From Symsagittifera roscoffensis (taxonomy: Eukaryota; Xenacoelomorpha; Acoela; Convolutidae): a stretch of 64,000 nt of DNA. A model generated the notes under the pieces. The model did no database searches and was not told the origin of the DNA. It worked only from the letters and a program-made list of their open reading frames with translations. The translations under genes and the position numbers were made by a program. Location of the stretch: assembly GCF_963678635.1 (NCBI RefSeq), contig NC_087063.1, positions 68,676,727 to 68,740,726 on the forward strand, in the 5' to 3' direction. Each line of letters opens with the position of its first letter. Within the stretch, counting starts at the first letter, position 1. Shown here piece after piece: positions 52,230 through 63,838 of this stretch.

Positions 52230-52968
52230 CTAACTATTTTATATGGTTGTTTTGTACACTTTTCAATTTCATTTTAAACATTACATTTTTTAGTAATTGA
52301 CATTTTTACTCAGTTGTTAAATTATTAGCAGTAATCCGAGAAGTTAGATTACTATTTAAAAAAATACAAAATCGATCTATGAGGGGATATCACCATACCA
52401 GCAACTGTTGCCTCCTTTCAGTACAATTTCCGGACGGGTTTCGAAACGCCGCCTTACAGCTGAGAGTCGAGCGCCATGCGTTTTCCTCTACTCGGACCCC
52501 AGGAAATTTTGTTCCGCTTCAATTTTATAGTAACAATTAGGTACAAGTTTAGACAAAATTTCTACACAAAAACGGATCAAACATGCACAATACTCGAATG
52601 TTTCTTAACACATATGCTTTTCCAATAAACTATTATTTAGTTCTACATGACTGTTTTCGTATACATTTCAATCAACTTGTCAATGAAGTTAAGCTTCTGA
52701 TTTCCTTTACAATAATAATTCTTTTTTGAAACGTTTGCTAACCCATATGCTTTCTCATTATTTAACAATTTTCTTATTAACATTTGTATTTTTTATTCAT
52801 TTGCTTTAATTGATTTTTTTTCCATTTTTTTTGTTAATTAGAGTATTAATCAAGTATCGAATTACAATGTAGGCTCAAAAACCATTTAGCCCACTTTGGA
52901 TTTATCAAAACATTTTAGTTTGCTAAATAGAATACTTAAAAATATAGCACTATTCAAATTATTCGAAT
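52230..52968. other. Polinton right noncoding stretch
   Basis: A+T-rich sequence from the protease stop to the right inverted repeat. It contains one G+C-richer block (52,380-52,515, separate entry) and two diverged copies of the phrase CATATGCTTT/TATTA around 52,610 and 52,748 that echo the protease 3' end. Confidence 0.45.
52380..52515 (-). repeat. Possible tRNA-derived SINE fragment
   Basis: On the minus strand GGCGCTCGACTCTCAGCTGT is followed by AAGGCGGC and GTTTCGAAACCCGT. This resembles a tRNA anticodon arm, variable loop and B-box (GTTCGAAAC-type) as in many invertebrate SINEs. It is clearly more G+C rich than its surroundings. No tail or target duplication was found, so the call is tentative. 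Confidence 0.35.
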
Positions 52969-53357
52969 AAATTTCAAGCTGATTCTATACATATATTCCA
53001 AACATATTCGGTGCAGAAATCATGCGTCTTTCATATACCATGCATGAAACTAATCGCTATAACCACTTTATATACCACTCCAATTTGGTGCATGAACAAA
53101 AAGAACGAAATACACCGTCTGGGCATTTCAACGATTTAGCTATCAACCTAACAAAAGTTTACATTCAGGATCATTGGTTTAAAAAATTATACATTGGGAT
53201 CAAACTTGCGGGATCATTATTTGGGATCATGAAAAATTTTACATGGGATCAGTACTTTTACATAGGATCTCAAAAATTTACGTTGGGATCTAAATACCCA
53301 ATTATCCCTGTAGGGATCATCCCCCCCCCGATCCCAGTGTAAATTAGCTATACTACT
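52969..53357 (-). repeat. Polinton right terminal inverted repeat
   Basis: Complement of 34739-35127, same length (389 bp), ending CTATACTACT. A few substitutions separate the two (for example GGGCATTT CAACG versus TGGACGATT), and the C-run near 53,325 is extended. It carries the same GATCCCA-type subterminal array. Confidence 0.95.
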
Positions 53358-53363
53358 CACGTC
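53358..53363 (+). repeat. Polinton target-site duplication, right copy (CACGTC)
   Basis: Matches 34733-34738 exactly. Confidence 0.95.
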
Positions 53364-54874
53364 AACATCAGAAGGTTCACTGTATTTCATCGTGTTGGAT
53401 TTAAAGTATGCCTACAGTCAAATAAGACTAACTGCGGACATAGCAAAACAATGCAATTTCAACATCGTAGGAGGCCAAGCAACGGGAACATATAGATTTC
53501 TGACAGGTTTCTACGGGCTGGCGGACATGCCCGCTGAATTCCAGAAAGCAATGGATAGAACATTGAATCACTCCAAAAATACCTTTTGCTTGCTGGATGA
53601 TATTTTAATTGTCTCAAAGGGGGAAGCTAGGGATCATGAGAAATTGGTCCGTAATGTGTTGCAAAAGTTGGATGACGAAAATCTCGCATTAAAAATTACA
53701 AAATGTGAATTTTTTCAGCCCTCAGTGAATTGGTTAGGCCATAATTTATCGGCAAAAGGTGTGATACCGAAAATTACGAAAACTGAGGCCATTGCTAATC
53801 TCCAACCCCCCAAGTCACTAAAACAACTTAGATCGTTCATGGGTAGTATTAATCATTTATCTAAATTCATTCCAAATGCGGCTAGTTTAACTAAATTTCG
53901 ACCACTACTGAAACAAGAAAATGAAAAAAAGAAAATGAAGAATGTTCGACTGCCAGTGAAAAAATTTGAGTGGGACGATCAACACTCTGTAGCTTTTGAG
54001 GAAATCAAAAAGGCAGTAGCTAACATCGCTTTATTAAACTATTATAATTCATCTAAACAAACCCGAGTAAAGTGCGATGCAAGTCATAGCGGCCTAGGGG
54101 CTACTATTGATCAATGGTCCGATCAAAACGAAAAGGTACCAATTGCATTTGCATCCCGGTATTTAAATTCCCAAGAAAATTTTTTTAACTAATGAACTCG
54201 AACTGCTAGCAGTAGTTTGGGCTGTAGATCTTTTCAAACATTATTTATTGGGAAAAAAATTTGTCATAGCAACAGATCACAAAGCTTTAACGTCTGCTTT
54301 GGGGGAGCATAGATCAAATAAAACGTATCAATCTCGACTAACTAGGTGGGTGGACCGATTACTACCGTACCAATTTAAGGTTACCCATATTCCGGGAAGG
54401 GATATGGGTATCGTTGATTATCTGTCGAGAGAGCCCAATGGGGAACCATGGCCGGAATCTGAATTAGATGAGAGATTTTTAGTGACTTCGATTGAAAGTT
54501 TTCACAAAGCACTCGACTGTTTGAGCAGTCGACTTAGTGAAACAGATCAAAACATTGACATTAACATTCTAGAACATTCTGGAATAAAGAGAGAAATTAA
54601 CCACTGTAAAGACAGCTCATCACACGGTTGCTATGGTGACCAATTTTTTCAAAACTGGACAAAGCTCGACCGGAACAAAAACGGTCAAAGCTCACGTTTT
54701 CAAAGAGAACAGAATGAGAAAAAAACATTGAACAAGATAGCTCAAAGAAACAGTCGGTCAAAAACTCAAACGGAAAAGATTGCATCAAAATTTCAAAACA
54801 ATCGGCGGAATTTACCCAAGCGGCGTTTACTAAAAAGATGGAGAAAAACAAATCCGGAAAGTCGAAGAAGATAA
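53364..54874 (+). pseudogene. Gypsy Pol part 2: RT remainder and RNase H
   Basis: Continues RT from the Polinton insertion point: IVLDLKYAYSQIRL (motif A), FYGLADMPAEFQKAM (motif B) and CLLDDILIV (motif C, LLDD in place of YxDD). The RNase H connection follows with VKCDASHSGLGATIDQ. The frame slips at the T-run near 54,185 and continues with LELLAVVWAVDLF, FVIATDHKALT and VDYLSREP. A basic Gln/Asn/Lys-rich stretch then leads to a stop at 54874. Confidence 0.92.
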
Positions 54875-56528
54875 CGAACAGACAAAATGGAGATCGGAGG
54901 GACGAGTTGACAGAGCAGTTGACGGAAACTACTTTTTCCCGGACTCGCATGGTGAAAAGAGGAGCAGCGTGCAGTAGGCAGGACTCGGACACTTCCGATT
55001 CTGACGTGCCTCAGGTTGAGTGGAGGACAGTAAAGAAATCAATCAAACCCAAAGGATATAAAGAAATCACATCTGGCAAATTAGCAGATACAAATCTAAT
55101 GTCATTTTGGGATCTCATGGGGGCAGAAAAATCCGATAACCCGAAAAGCTTACTAGAACTCGAAGCACGGACAGTTCTGGAAGACAGGAGCAGAAGTGAA
55201 CAGGAGTTGGAGACAAATGTCCAAAGAGAGAAACCACCAATATTAGAAGTGGCTCTTAGAGCTGAAAGTCCGTCCAAGAGCCCAGAAGTCAGTGTGATTA
55301 AAAAGGAAAAGACAAGTCACAACTCCAGAAAAGACGACCCTCGCCAAGTGGAGATGAGTACAGAAAATAGTCTCGACAATCTTACCAAGTTGTTCGATAG
55401 AAGTCTGTTAGCAGAGTTGATCTCGGAGGATGCTTGGATGGATAGACTTCGGCGAGTGATTCAAAGAAACGATCGTCATAGTTTCGAGTTGATGGGCCCG
55501 TATACAAATCCTCTCTGGCATCAACTCTCTGTGGTGGATGACTGTATATTGGTGGACAACAGGCTAGCTGTTCCGGGGCAATTGCGCCAAGCAGTGCTGA
55601 AGAGAATTCATCGCGGTCACCCAGGTCAGGAAGCGATAATAGATGTTTCGAAATACCTGTGGTGGCCGCACATGCACAAGGATATAGTCAATCTGGCGGA
55701 GGAATGCAGAAGCTGCACCCGCTATCGTAAGAATGCAAAGTACATCATTCCGAAAAACGCTACCAAACCTCTTTCAGTGCTAACGCAGCCGGGTCAGGAA
55801 GTTCAGTTAGATTATGCTGGTCCATTCGAAGACTATGAAGGAAAAAAATATATTTGCTGGTAGCAATAGATAGGTATTCTAAGTTTCCGTTGGTAAAAAT
55901 CACTAAATCAACAGGGGTAAAATCGTCAACTAAATCTCTTTGTTCCTTTATTGATTTTCATGGAATACCTGAATCAATTCGAGCCGATCAATTTTCCGGT
56001 TTTAAAGGTAAAACTATGCGAAAATATTGTTCTGACAATAACATTGAACAAAAGTTCTGTCCAGTTGGGGATCATCGCGGATGCGGTTTAGTGGAACGTA
56101 CTATACAAACCATCAAAAGAAGATTAGGATTTATGTTACTAGATGAAAATGTAACACCAATAAAATTATGTCTTAGTACAACACTCCGTGATCTCCGATT
56201 GAGTAAACAGAAAACAATACAAATGTCGCCATTTGAAGCCCATTTTGGTAGATTGCCAAAAACTGAATTAAAATTTTTGAGTGATAGGTTTTTACGAAAT
56301 TCTGATCGTTTAGATAAGAAACGCCTGGAACGTTCTGCGCTCACCGCCTCTCAACTCAAAAAGCGCATTGACCAGTCTCGCGATAGCCTGAAAATTGTCA
56401 GAAAAGGACAAAACAGCCGAAATGTTAGTCCACTATTTAAACAGCAAGTTGTTTCGGCTCAGGATCGGGCGAGAGCGAGGGCATTGAAGGAACTTCTGGA
56501 AGCTAATGCCAGGTGGAATCAAACCTGA
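54838..56528 (+). pseudogene. Gypsy Pol part 3: long linker and integrase
   Basis: A new frame opens around 54838. About 250 charged residues form an unusual spacer between RNase H and integrase. The HHCC finger (KRIHRGHPGQEA ... CRSCTRY) and the core follow: Asp in VQLDYAGP, Asp in RADQFSGF and Glu in GLVERTIQ, with 35 residues between the last two. The frame changes at about 55,858 between the first Asp and the second. A TGA at 56526-56528 ends the frame. The element is therefore not autonomous. Confidence 0.9.
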
Positions 56529-57799
56529 CGCGATACATCTGCGAATGATTTAAAACGTACGGTGGAGGAGACGAGTACCATTAACCCCGAACTACGCAAA
56601 GAAATGTTGTACTCCTGGGAACGTGGCTTTATCGAAGATAAACTGGAAGATATCGTCAGTCAACGTCAATGGTCACCCATTCTGCTCAGGAAAGATGAGG
56701 AGAGGAAAAGTGGAAAGGATCTCACAAAGCCGTTGAAAGCCCTCTACTGTCAAGACAGCAGCGGGGTCCATATATTGGAAGAGTGACATTGCCAAAGCTA
56801 AGGTTGTTGTGCAGGACATAGACGTTCCCCAACCATAACCATAGACGTTCCCCAACAGGTGAAAAACCTAAAAAGAAACAACAAAAACAATCACAACGGC
56901 AATCCGACGAACAGGAGGAAGCCGAGAATAGTGAATCTGACGAGGATTTATTGCTAGAGCAGCGAAGCATAGATCCAGTAGAGGCACAGCGAAAATTCCA
57001 GGACAGTCCAACAGTGGTCACGTCAAAAGATATTTTGCATGGCGGTGGCTTAAATCTAGCGGTGAAAAGGGCCAAACCTAACATGGCTGGACCGTTCACC
57101 AAAACATCTAAGATAAAAGGGGGCACATGCGCAAACGATTCACAACCAACCAATCTACAGAATAAGTGCGCTGCCACGGCAGTCGAAGAAGAACCTCAGG
57201 CGTGTTCGTCAAACTCAGCGGGGGTACCAAAATCGACTTCTACACCTCACAGTAGTACAAAGAAAGAAATTTCACGCAATAAATCTCCAGAAACCATTCT
57301 AGACACGTTCAACAGCAAAGATTTAACGGCAGCGGATTGGAACCGATTGGCTGACCAGGTGCTGGTGAGAGGAGTACAGCGTACAGCGGCAGATATATTG
57401 CACTCTAAAGAAAATGCGGAAGATGGGGAAGAATCTAATAACCCTCCGGGGTTTTCGGACGAATCAGAAGTGGAAGAAACGTCTGTACGAAAAAGCGCGA
57501 GGTCGAAAAAAGGACCGAGTAGATACGGGAATCCAATTAAACATTCGGTCAGGTCGATATCATATCATAACGATCTCTTGGATTTAAATCAGGCCGCACT
57601 AGAAGCACACCGAATCAAATTAGCAAACTTCAAACCCGATGCGTCGAATTTGGTGGAAACGAAATTTGGCCCACTAGAAAAACATCTCTTTAGAAGAAAA
57701 TTCGGCAGCGAGGCGCTCGATATTAACCGATCTTGGAATGCTGAGTGGCGGGTCCCACTAGAATTTGAGGAAGAGCACGAAGAGAAAGACGGAAAGTGA
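56529..57799 (+). pseudogene. Gypsy Pol/extra ORF C-terminal tail
   Basis: The integrase frame stays open after TGA 56526-56528 to 56786 (ELRKEMLYSWERGF). After a damaged stretch with a duplicated ATAGACGTTCCCCAAC (about 56,818 and 56,841), an 850-bp frame continues to 57799. It is acidic and Ser/Thr/Pro-rich, with KSARSKKGPSRYG, a phrase common at the ends of gypsy Pol proteins, and a compact C-terminal segment (LGPLEKHLFRRKFG-like). No Env features are visible. Confidence 0.65.
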
Positions 57800-57933
57800 T
57801 ATCAAGTCAATTGCACAAGAAAGAAACAAAGTCAACAAGAAAATAAAACTCCCTAAACAGAGTATTAAAACTCCTATTCATTATTATTAAAATTTGATAA
57901 AGTATTAAAAAATTTTCTTGGCCGAGCGGGGTA

Positions 57934-58224
57934 TGTGGTACCGCAACTGCTACTGCATTTGCAGTAACCATATTATGGCCTTGGCGTAATTGTTCATATT
58001 GTTATCTATAAATTATATTATCTTATTATGTAAATCAAGGTCAATAATGCGTGACCTTTATTGTTAGAAAAAGAGAGATTGACTCTCAGAACTGTGGCTC
58101 GGTGCACAGTTGGACTCAGATGAAAAAGACTATAAGAAAAACAATACGGTTTCAACCATTAAATTAACTCGTAGAAACCACGTCTGTTTTCATTATAAAC
58201 ATCAGAGGTTCTGTCTGTTATCAC
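57934..58224 (+). repeat. 3' LTR of gypsy element
   Basis: 291 bp, partner of 32344-32634. It is preceded by the purine-rich GAGCGGGGTA, a weak polypurine tract. Confidence 0.95.
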
Positions 58225-59500
58225 TATATTATAGCGAGTGATTTTGTCCAGTCCTTCTGAAGAGCAGCAGTGACAAACCTCACGATTCAGAACACTGAAT
58301 TAACGTGTTATAATACGGTTGTTATTCTCTGTTAACCTTCATATAGTTTCGTCGGTGAATCCGTTAGATTTCAGTTTAAGATAGTGATCAGACGGATGAA
58401 ATTACGTATCCAGTAGCATACAAGAACCTGCTGATAGTTTTGGCAATGAGCATCAGCAGAACAACAATTAGAATGGACCAAATGGGCTGCGATTGCACAT
58501 ATGGGCACTTTTGCAAAAAACGGGACAAACTTAAACTTGTAGAACTGACAGAACCAATATTAGAACTGAAAATACGCGGTTAAAAAAAGGCGCAGAAGAA
58601 AAATCGAGATGTAGGAAATCGTGAAAAAAGTGTAGGCTAGAAAAAAGTCATCGAGTAAGGCACACTTTTTAACTCTTTCACAGGGGAAGAAGCAGATGTC
58701 ATACGCGATAAGTCAGCTCTCATTCGTTTATAATAAACCTCTCTGTTCTGCCGGCATTTGCATAGGTGGTCGTCCCGCATATTAAATATTTAGGTAACAT
58801 TTAGCTAACCGAGTTGGAAATGTAAATGATCGCAAGAAAACAGAAAAACTCTGATTTATGTTTAAGAAAATTTGACTTTTTTTAAGTTTCAGATAAAAAA
58901 ATATATGCCCATAAAGCTCTTCGAATTTCAAAAACAATTTATGATTGACGCTTTGTTGATAAATATTAACCTACTTTGAGAAAACTGCACCAGTAAGTTT
59001 TTTGGTCAACCGAGAAATCTTAAATTTTAAATCTCTTTTCGAAGCTCAAATTCAGTAACGTTATATATATCCTTTATGTTTTCGCTATTCGATTTTATAG
59101 TATGCTTTTCTTTTGACAGAAGAAATTAACTGAGCTTTAAAAGAATTCAAAAAATCAAACAGCGAAAAATTGAAACTGAGTGTAAACATTTTCAAGACTT
59201 TTTTCAGATTAAAATCATCACCAATTTCATAAATGTTCTCACCTAGTTTATGAACACTTAGAAATCTGGTTAAAAAACCCTGAAAACATATTCACAATCG
59301 AACCTTAAAAGTCTAATAGTGCATACAGGATAGCTTAATTTTACGCCTCTTTTCGACTAGCCGGGAACAATTTTGTCGGCTATCCGGACGCATGCAACCA
59401 AAACATCTGAGCTTGCTTGAACTATATGATCAACCAAAATGTGAAAGGCAGAACGTTTCAGATCGCGTATTCGATCCCTTATCATGATAAATTTACTGCG
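58225..59500. other. Intergenic, no gene seen
   Basis: A+T-rich host sequence between the gypsy and copia elements. No ORF, repeat or RNA gene recognised. Confidence 0.45.
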
Positions 59501-59691
59501 TGATTGTTGAAGAATGAACTGAAAGAAGTGAATATAAATGACATGACAAACTAAGCATCACAAAAGTACCAGTTAATTAATTACAGTTTAATTAATTAGT
59601 TTGAGATCACTAGGTGACCTTGTCTGAGTTAAATCAGTTTTGATTATGATTCAATTAATCTGTCTGACCTTGAGATGGTCTGACCTCATCA
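59501..59691 (-). repeat. Copia LTR (3' LTR in element sense)
   Basis: About 191 bp bounded by TG..CA (TGATTGTTGAAG ... CCTCATCA). It matches 63839-64000 over the available 160 bases with a handful of differences. AGTGGGGG (minus) next to its inner edge is the polypurine tract, directly after the Pol stop. Confidence 0.85.
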
Positions 59692-59698
59692 CCCCCAC

Positions 59699-62600
59699 TC
59701 AGGCTGAATTGGCTTTGTCTAATGTCAGGCTGCTACCCATCAAGGTTCGACGTTGCTGTTCCACCTTAGCCTGGCTCAGGGCTTTTGTCAACAAGTCAGC
59801 TTCCATTAACTTAGTAGGGCAATATTGGAGATCAACTGTCTCATCTTCCACTCGTTATCGAACAAAGTGGTATTTGACATCGATGTGTTTCGTTCGCTTC
59901 TGCATCACAGGATTCTTGCACATCTTGATACAGCTCTGGTTGTTCTCCTTGATGACAGTTGGTCCGTCAGTAACTACGCCCATCTCATTCAGAAGTGATA
60001 GCAGATATAGATCCTCTTGAAGCGCTGCTTCCATTGTTGGTACTCAGCCTCACTGGTAGATATGGCTGCAGTTGGTTGCTTTTTGGTGCTCCAACCAATT
60101 GCTGCCCCTGCCTTCGCAAATAAAATCTGTAGCCAGTAGTTGACCTTCTATCATCCAAATCTCCAGCCCAGTCAGCATCTGCGAATCCACAGAGTTTTAC
60201 ACCACCAGCTTTCTTAGTGTAGCACAGCTCCAGATCTTTGCTCTCCTTCAGGTAACGATGACCCCTCTTTGCAGCCACCCAGTGCGCCCTTCCCGGATTC
60301 TCCATGAAAGGAGAGAGTTGCGTCACAGTAGCTAGGATATCAGGCCATGTTTGCTTAGCTATGTACAATAATGAGCCCACAAAGCCTCTGTAGTCCTCAG
60401 CCTTCATGAATACTTCCTCTGCTGATCCAGCTTCAGGACAGCCCTTCTTCGACAGTTGTGCGCTGATGCCCGCTGGTGGGCCCACTGTTTTGCCTTCACC
60501 AAGGCCAAAACGCTCCAAGCAGTCGGCGATGTAACGAGATTGATTTGTTGTTACCGTCCCAGCTGGTGCTTGACCTGCATTGCCAGGAGCCAGGACAATG
60601 CGTCTCTGTCATCCATCTTTAATCTTTCGGAGAAACGGCTCCTCAGCTTGTCAACTTCGTCTTGACATCTGCACCCAATGATGATGTCATCTACCCAAAC
60701 CAGCACATAAATCATTGCATCGTTTGTTCCCCTCATCGTGAACACACAGAAATTGTTGCTGCTTCCAGTGAACCCTTCATCAAGTAGTAAAGTGCTCAGC
60801 GTCTGATACCAGTCTCTTCTTGCCTGCCGCAGCCCGTAGAGACTTCGTTGCAGCAAGCACACTTGGGTGTCACCGCTGCTGAACCCCTCTGGCTGCTCCA
60901 TGTACACTGTCTGTGCTAGAGGAGAGTTGAGGAAGGCTGACTTACATCCTTTTTGTTTCGGATTAACAGGTTGGAGCAAGCGTCTCATTGAAGTCAAGTC
61001 TTTCCACTTGCATGAACCCTTTCACTACATATCGGGCTTTGAACCGCTCAGCTTGTCCTATCGCATCTCTCTTTACAGCAAGAACCCATCGTCCAGGAAT
61101 AACTTTTCCAGATTGTGGTCTATCAACAATTGTCCAGGTTCCCGTGGCTTCTAGAGACTTCACCTCTAAAGCCATTGTTGCCATCCACTGCTCCTTTTCG
61201 GGTCCAGATACTGCTTCTGAATAGCCCATTGGCTCTTAAATTTCAGTCACTGAAGCATGGGTACCAAAGCATCGAATGGGTGGGTTCCTTATCCTAACGG
61301 ACCTCTGCACTGGACGATCAGTAGAATGTGAAACTACTGCTTCCTCCTCGACGTGATTTTCCTCAGTAGTCCCCACTGAATCTGCAGCATCACCCTCAGT
61401 TGGCGCGCTTCGTGCTTCGCTGGTTTTCGTCGTGCTTGGTTGCTCATAATCAATGCACCCCTCGATTGATAGCTCCAGGTTTTGTAATGGCTCACTGTCA
61501 GCCATGAATTCATCTGGAATGATTTTCTCATTAAATGTCACGCTTCTTGCTCGCATCACTTGTCTTGTCTCTAGATCCATCAGCAGGTAGGCTTTGCTCT
61601 CCTCGTCGTAGCCGATGAACTTGCTTTTCTTGCCCATTGGATCCAGTTTCCGTCTGTTGCCTCGATCCAGATAGCACGCCAGGCAACTGAACACACCCAA
61701 ATAGCTCACTTTTAATGGTTGCTCATGGGCATCTCTGTCAGTGAAAGGCGCTTCTCGTTGCTGGATGTGGGACATAAGTTGCGAACCCTCACAGCTGTCG
61801 ACATTGCTCGCACCCAGAACGGCTTCGGTAGCTTTACTTCGGCCAGCAGACATCGAGTCATCTCGGTGATCACTCTGTTGTAGCGCTCTGCTACACCATT
61901 CTGTTGGGGAGTATTGGGCACAGTGAACTCTTGCTTCACCTGGATTTCTCTACAAAGTCTCCTATATGCTTTTGACGAATACTCACCTCCTTTGTCAGTT
62001 CGCAGGCACTTCGGTGCTGCATGCTTAGCCACAAACTCCTGGAACTTCAGTAGAGCATCACTCTTCTTCACCAGCTACTTGACCACAGCCAGCCGACTGA
62101 AGTCGTCGATGAAGCTCAAAGCATAGCATGCATACTCGGTACTTCAAATGTTCCCAGAATGTCACTGAAGACCCGTTGCCCCATTGCCGATGCTCTGCTG
62201 TCAGTCTTCTTAGGCACTGCTACTTCATTCATCTTAGAAGCTGTACAAACTTCATAGAAATCTAGCTGGCCCACATTTAGAAGCGATGAAAGATCCTGCT
62301 GATTGAAGTGCTCCAGTCGTCGGTGTCACAACATTGCATCACTGGTATACCTCCTTGTTTTCTTCACTAGAAACATCGGGTTTCTGTTGAACTTGCACTC
62401 AAGGAGGAAAAGCGTGCCGCGCTGTTTCACTGGTAGCTGTCCCCCATCTGGTTCCAGTAGATGTGACGCATCTGCGGCAAAACTGAAGCTTGAGCCTCTA
62501 GCCACAGCTGAGCTCACACTCGCCAAGTTCACACTGTAGCTCGGCACAAGCAGCACATTGTGAAAAGTGTATCTCCTCAAAGCATCATGGCAGTCCCTGA

Positions 62601-63659
62601 TCTCCACTTCCACTGATCCTTTGCCCTCAATCCTTGACAGCGTGCTGTTGGGGTTCTCCACAGTTGTCCATTCGTTCCAGCTCTCAAAGCTAGAAAAGAC
62701 AGCCCTGTCGCGCACCACATGGTCAGTGCATCCCGTTTCGACAATGAGGTCGTCTCCCTTCATTGTAGTTGCAACACAACAACTGAAGAACCCTGTCGTC
62801 CCCTGCTTGCACTCCCTTGCAAAATGTCCAGGTTGCCCACACTTGAAGCACCTTTGCTTCTTTGCTCCTGGCCCACTTGCTTTGTTCGACCCACTGCCTC
62901 GAGCACTGGATTGTCTGCTGTCATCTTTGGATTTGCAGTCCCTCTTCATATGACCCTTCTGACCGCACACATAGCAGCCACTATTTGACCCTCCTTTCTT
63001 CTTCCTCACAACTTGCATGGCTGTATGACCATGTCCAGTCCTCTCTCCACATCGAGGCCTCCTCGAGTCATCGTAGTATCTCAACCTCGTTGTCAGCTCT
63101 GGAAATGCCTTGGCTGGTTGAAAGCTCTCTTGCAACACAAAATGCTCATAGCTATCAAGAAGCCCATTGATCACCAAAGCGTTGAACAGTGCTCTTGACT
63201 GCGAACAAAGTAGTCGTCCAGATCCTCCTCTAATCCTAGGCGCAGCTTCGCAATCTGACCTACTAGACTGACCACCGTGGGCCTCTCTACACTGCACAAT
63301 TTCTCTTGAAGTAGCTTCCAAGCCTTCGTCCCATCGCCATAGCCATCTGTTCCCACGCAGTCGTTCTTTATGTACATCAATGTAATGTTGTTAAGCACCA
63401 GAACCAGGTGGGACCACACAGTGTTTCGGTTGTCTTTCCTCTGTTGGATCAACCCTGCTCGCTCCTGCATCTTGGTATCGTAGGCTGCCTGCTGATCAGC
63501 ATTCGAGCTCTCGGGGAGAGTAGGCTCAGCCTCTGGCAGATCATCAATGCCCATCACTGTCCTGAAAACGACCTTGGTGTGCATCAGCGCCGCACATTTC
63601 GTCGACCAAGCAGGAAAACCTTCAGAGTTCCCCTAAAAGCGGCCAGTTTCATGTCCATC
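59699..63659 (-). pseudogene. Copia Gag-Pol polyprotein, heavily frameshifted
   Basis: ATG at 63659 (minus) starts MDMKLAAF; a shift follows near 63,610. The UBN2-type Gag region (TKAWKLLQEKLCSVERPTVV) shifts again near 63,185. Two zinc knuckles follow: CYVCGQKGHMKRDC and CFKCGQPGHFAREC. The protease site reads LIVETGCTDH, with Glu where the catalytic Asp should be. A TGA at about 62,345 replaces the Trp of the pre-integrase HRRLEH region. Integrase keeps CLRTDKGGEY and GVAERYNR. RT has WVLAVKRDAIGQ, then a damaged joint near 60,975 where the motif A Asp is absent (GCKSAFLNS), and VLVWVDDIIIG. RNase H has CGFADADWAGDLDDRRST. The last stop is at 59701-59699. A dead copy, but recognisable throughout. 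Confidence 0.92.
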
Positions 63660-63838
63660 GTTGCTTAAGACTGCTAGCTAAAAGCTGAAAACTCTGACAG
63701 AAAAATATTTCAATAAAAAAACTAGACATCTGGGCCCATAACCTGTTAAAATTCAGAGTTAGAGCAACTAGGTTTAAAAGCTGGGGTTAGAGACTGAGAT
63801 AGAATCTGAGTTTTGAACTGAGGATTGAGAAGAGGTAG
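63660..63838 (-). other. Copia leader between 5' LTR and Gag
   Basis: Short untranslated leader in element sense. The primer-binding site would be the bases next to 63838 (CTACCTCTTCTC on the minus strand); I could not match it to a tRNA. Confidence 0.5.

Larger units (their letters stand above)
34739..53357 (+). mobile_element. Polinton/Maverick element, 18.6 kb, complete ends
   Basis: Bounded by 389-bp terminal inverted repeats beginning AGTAGTATAGCTAATTT and by a perfect 6-bp target duplication. It encodes protein-primed PolB, retroviral-like integrase, FtsK/A32-type ATPase, adenain-like protease, minor and double-jelly-roll major capsid proteins, plus small proteins. PolB is on the minus strand at the left; all others are on the plus strand. 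Polintons are both self-synthesising transposons and virus-like elements. This copy is structurally whole but mutated in most genes, so it is a fossil. It inserted into the RT gene of an existing gypsy copy. Confidence 0.97.
32344..58224 (+). mobile_element. Ty3/gypsy LTR retrotransposon, interrupted by a Polinton
   Basis: Two 291-bp LTRs bound Gag, protease, RT, RNase H and integrase remains in the gypsy order. Without the 18.6-kb Polinton (34,739-53,357) and one copy of its 6-bp target duplication the element would be about 7.3 kb, normal for the group. A clean flanking target duplication was not found: ATATT precedes the 5' LTR, and ATATT occurs one base after the 3' LTR. Several frameshifts show that it is inactive. 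Confidence 0.93.
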
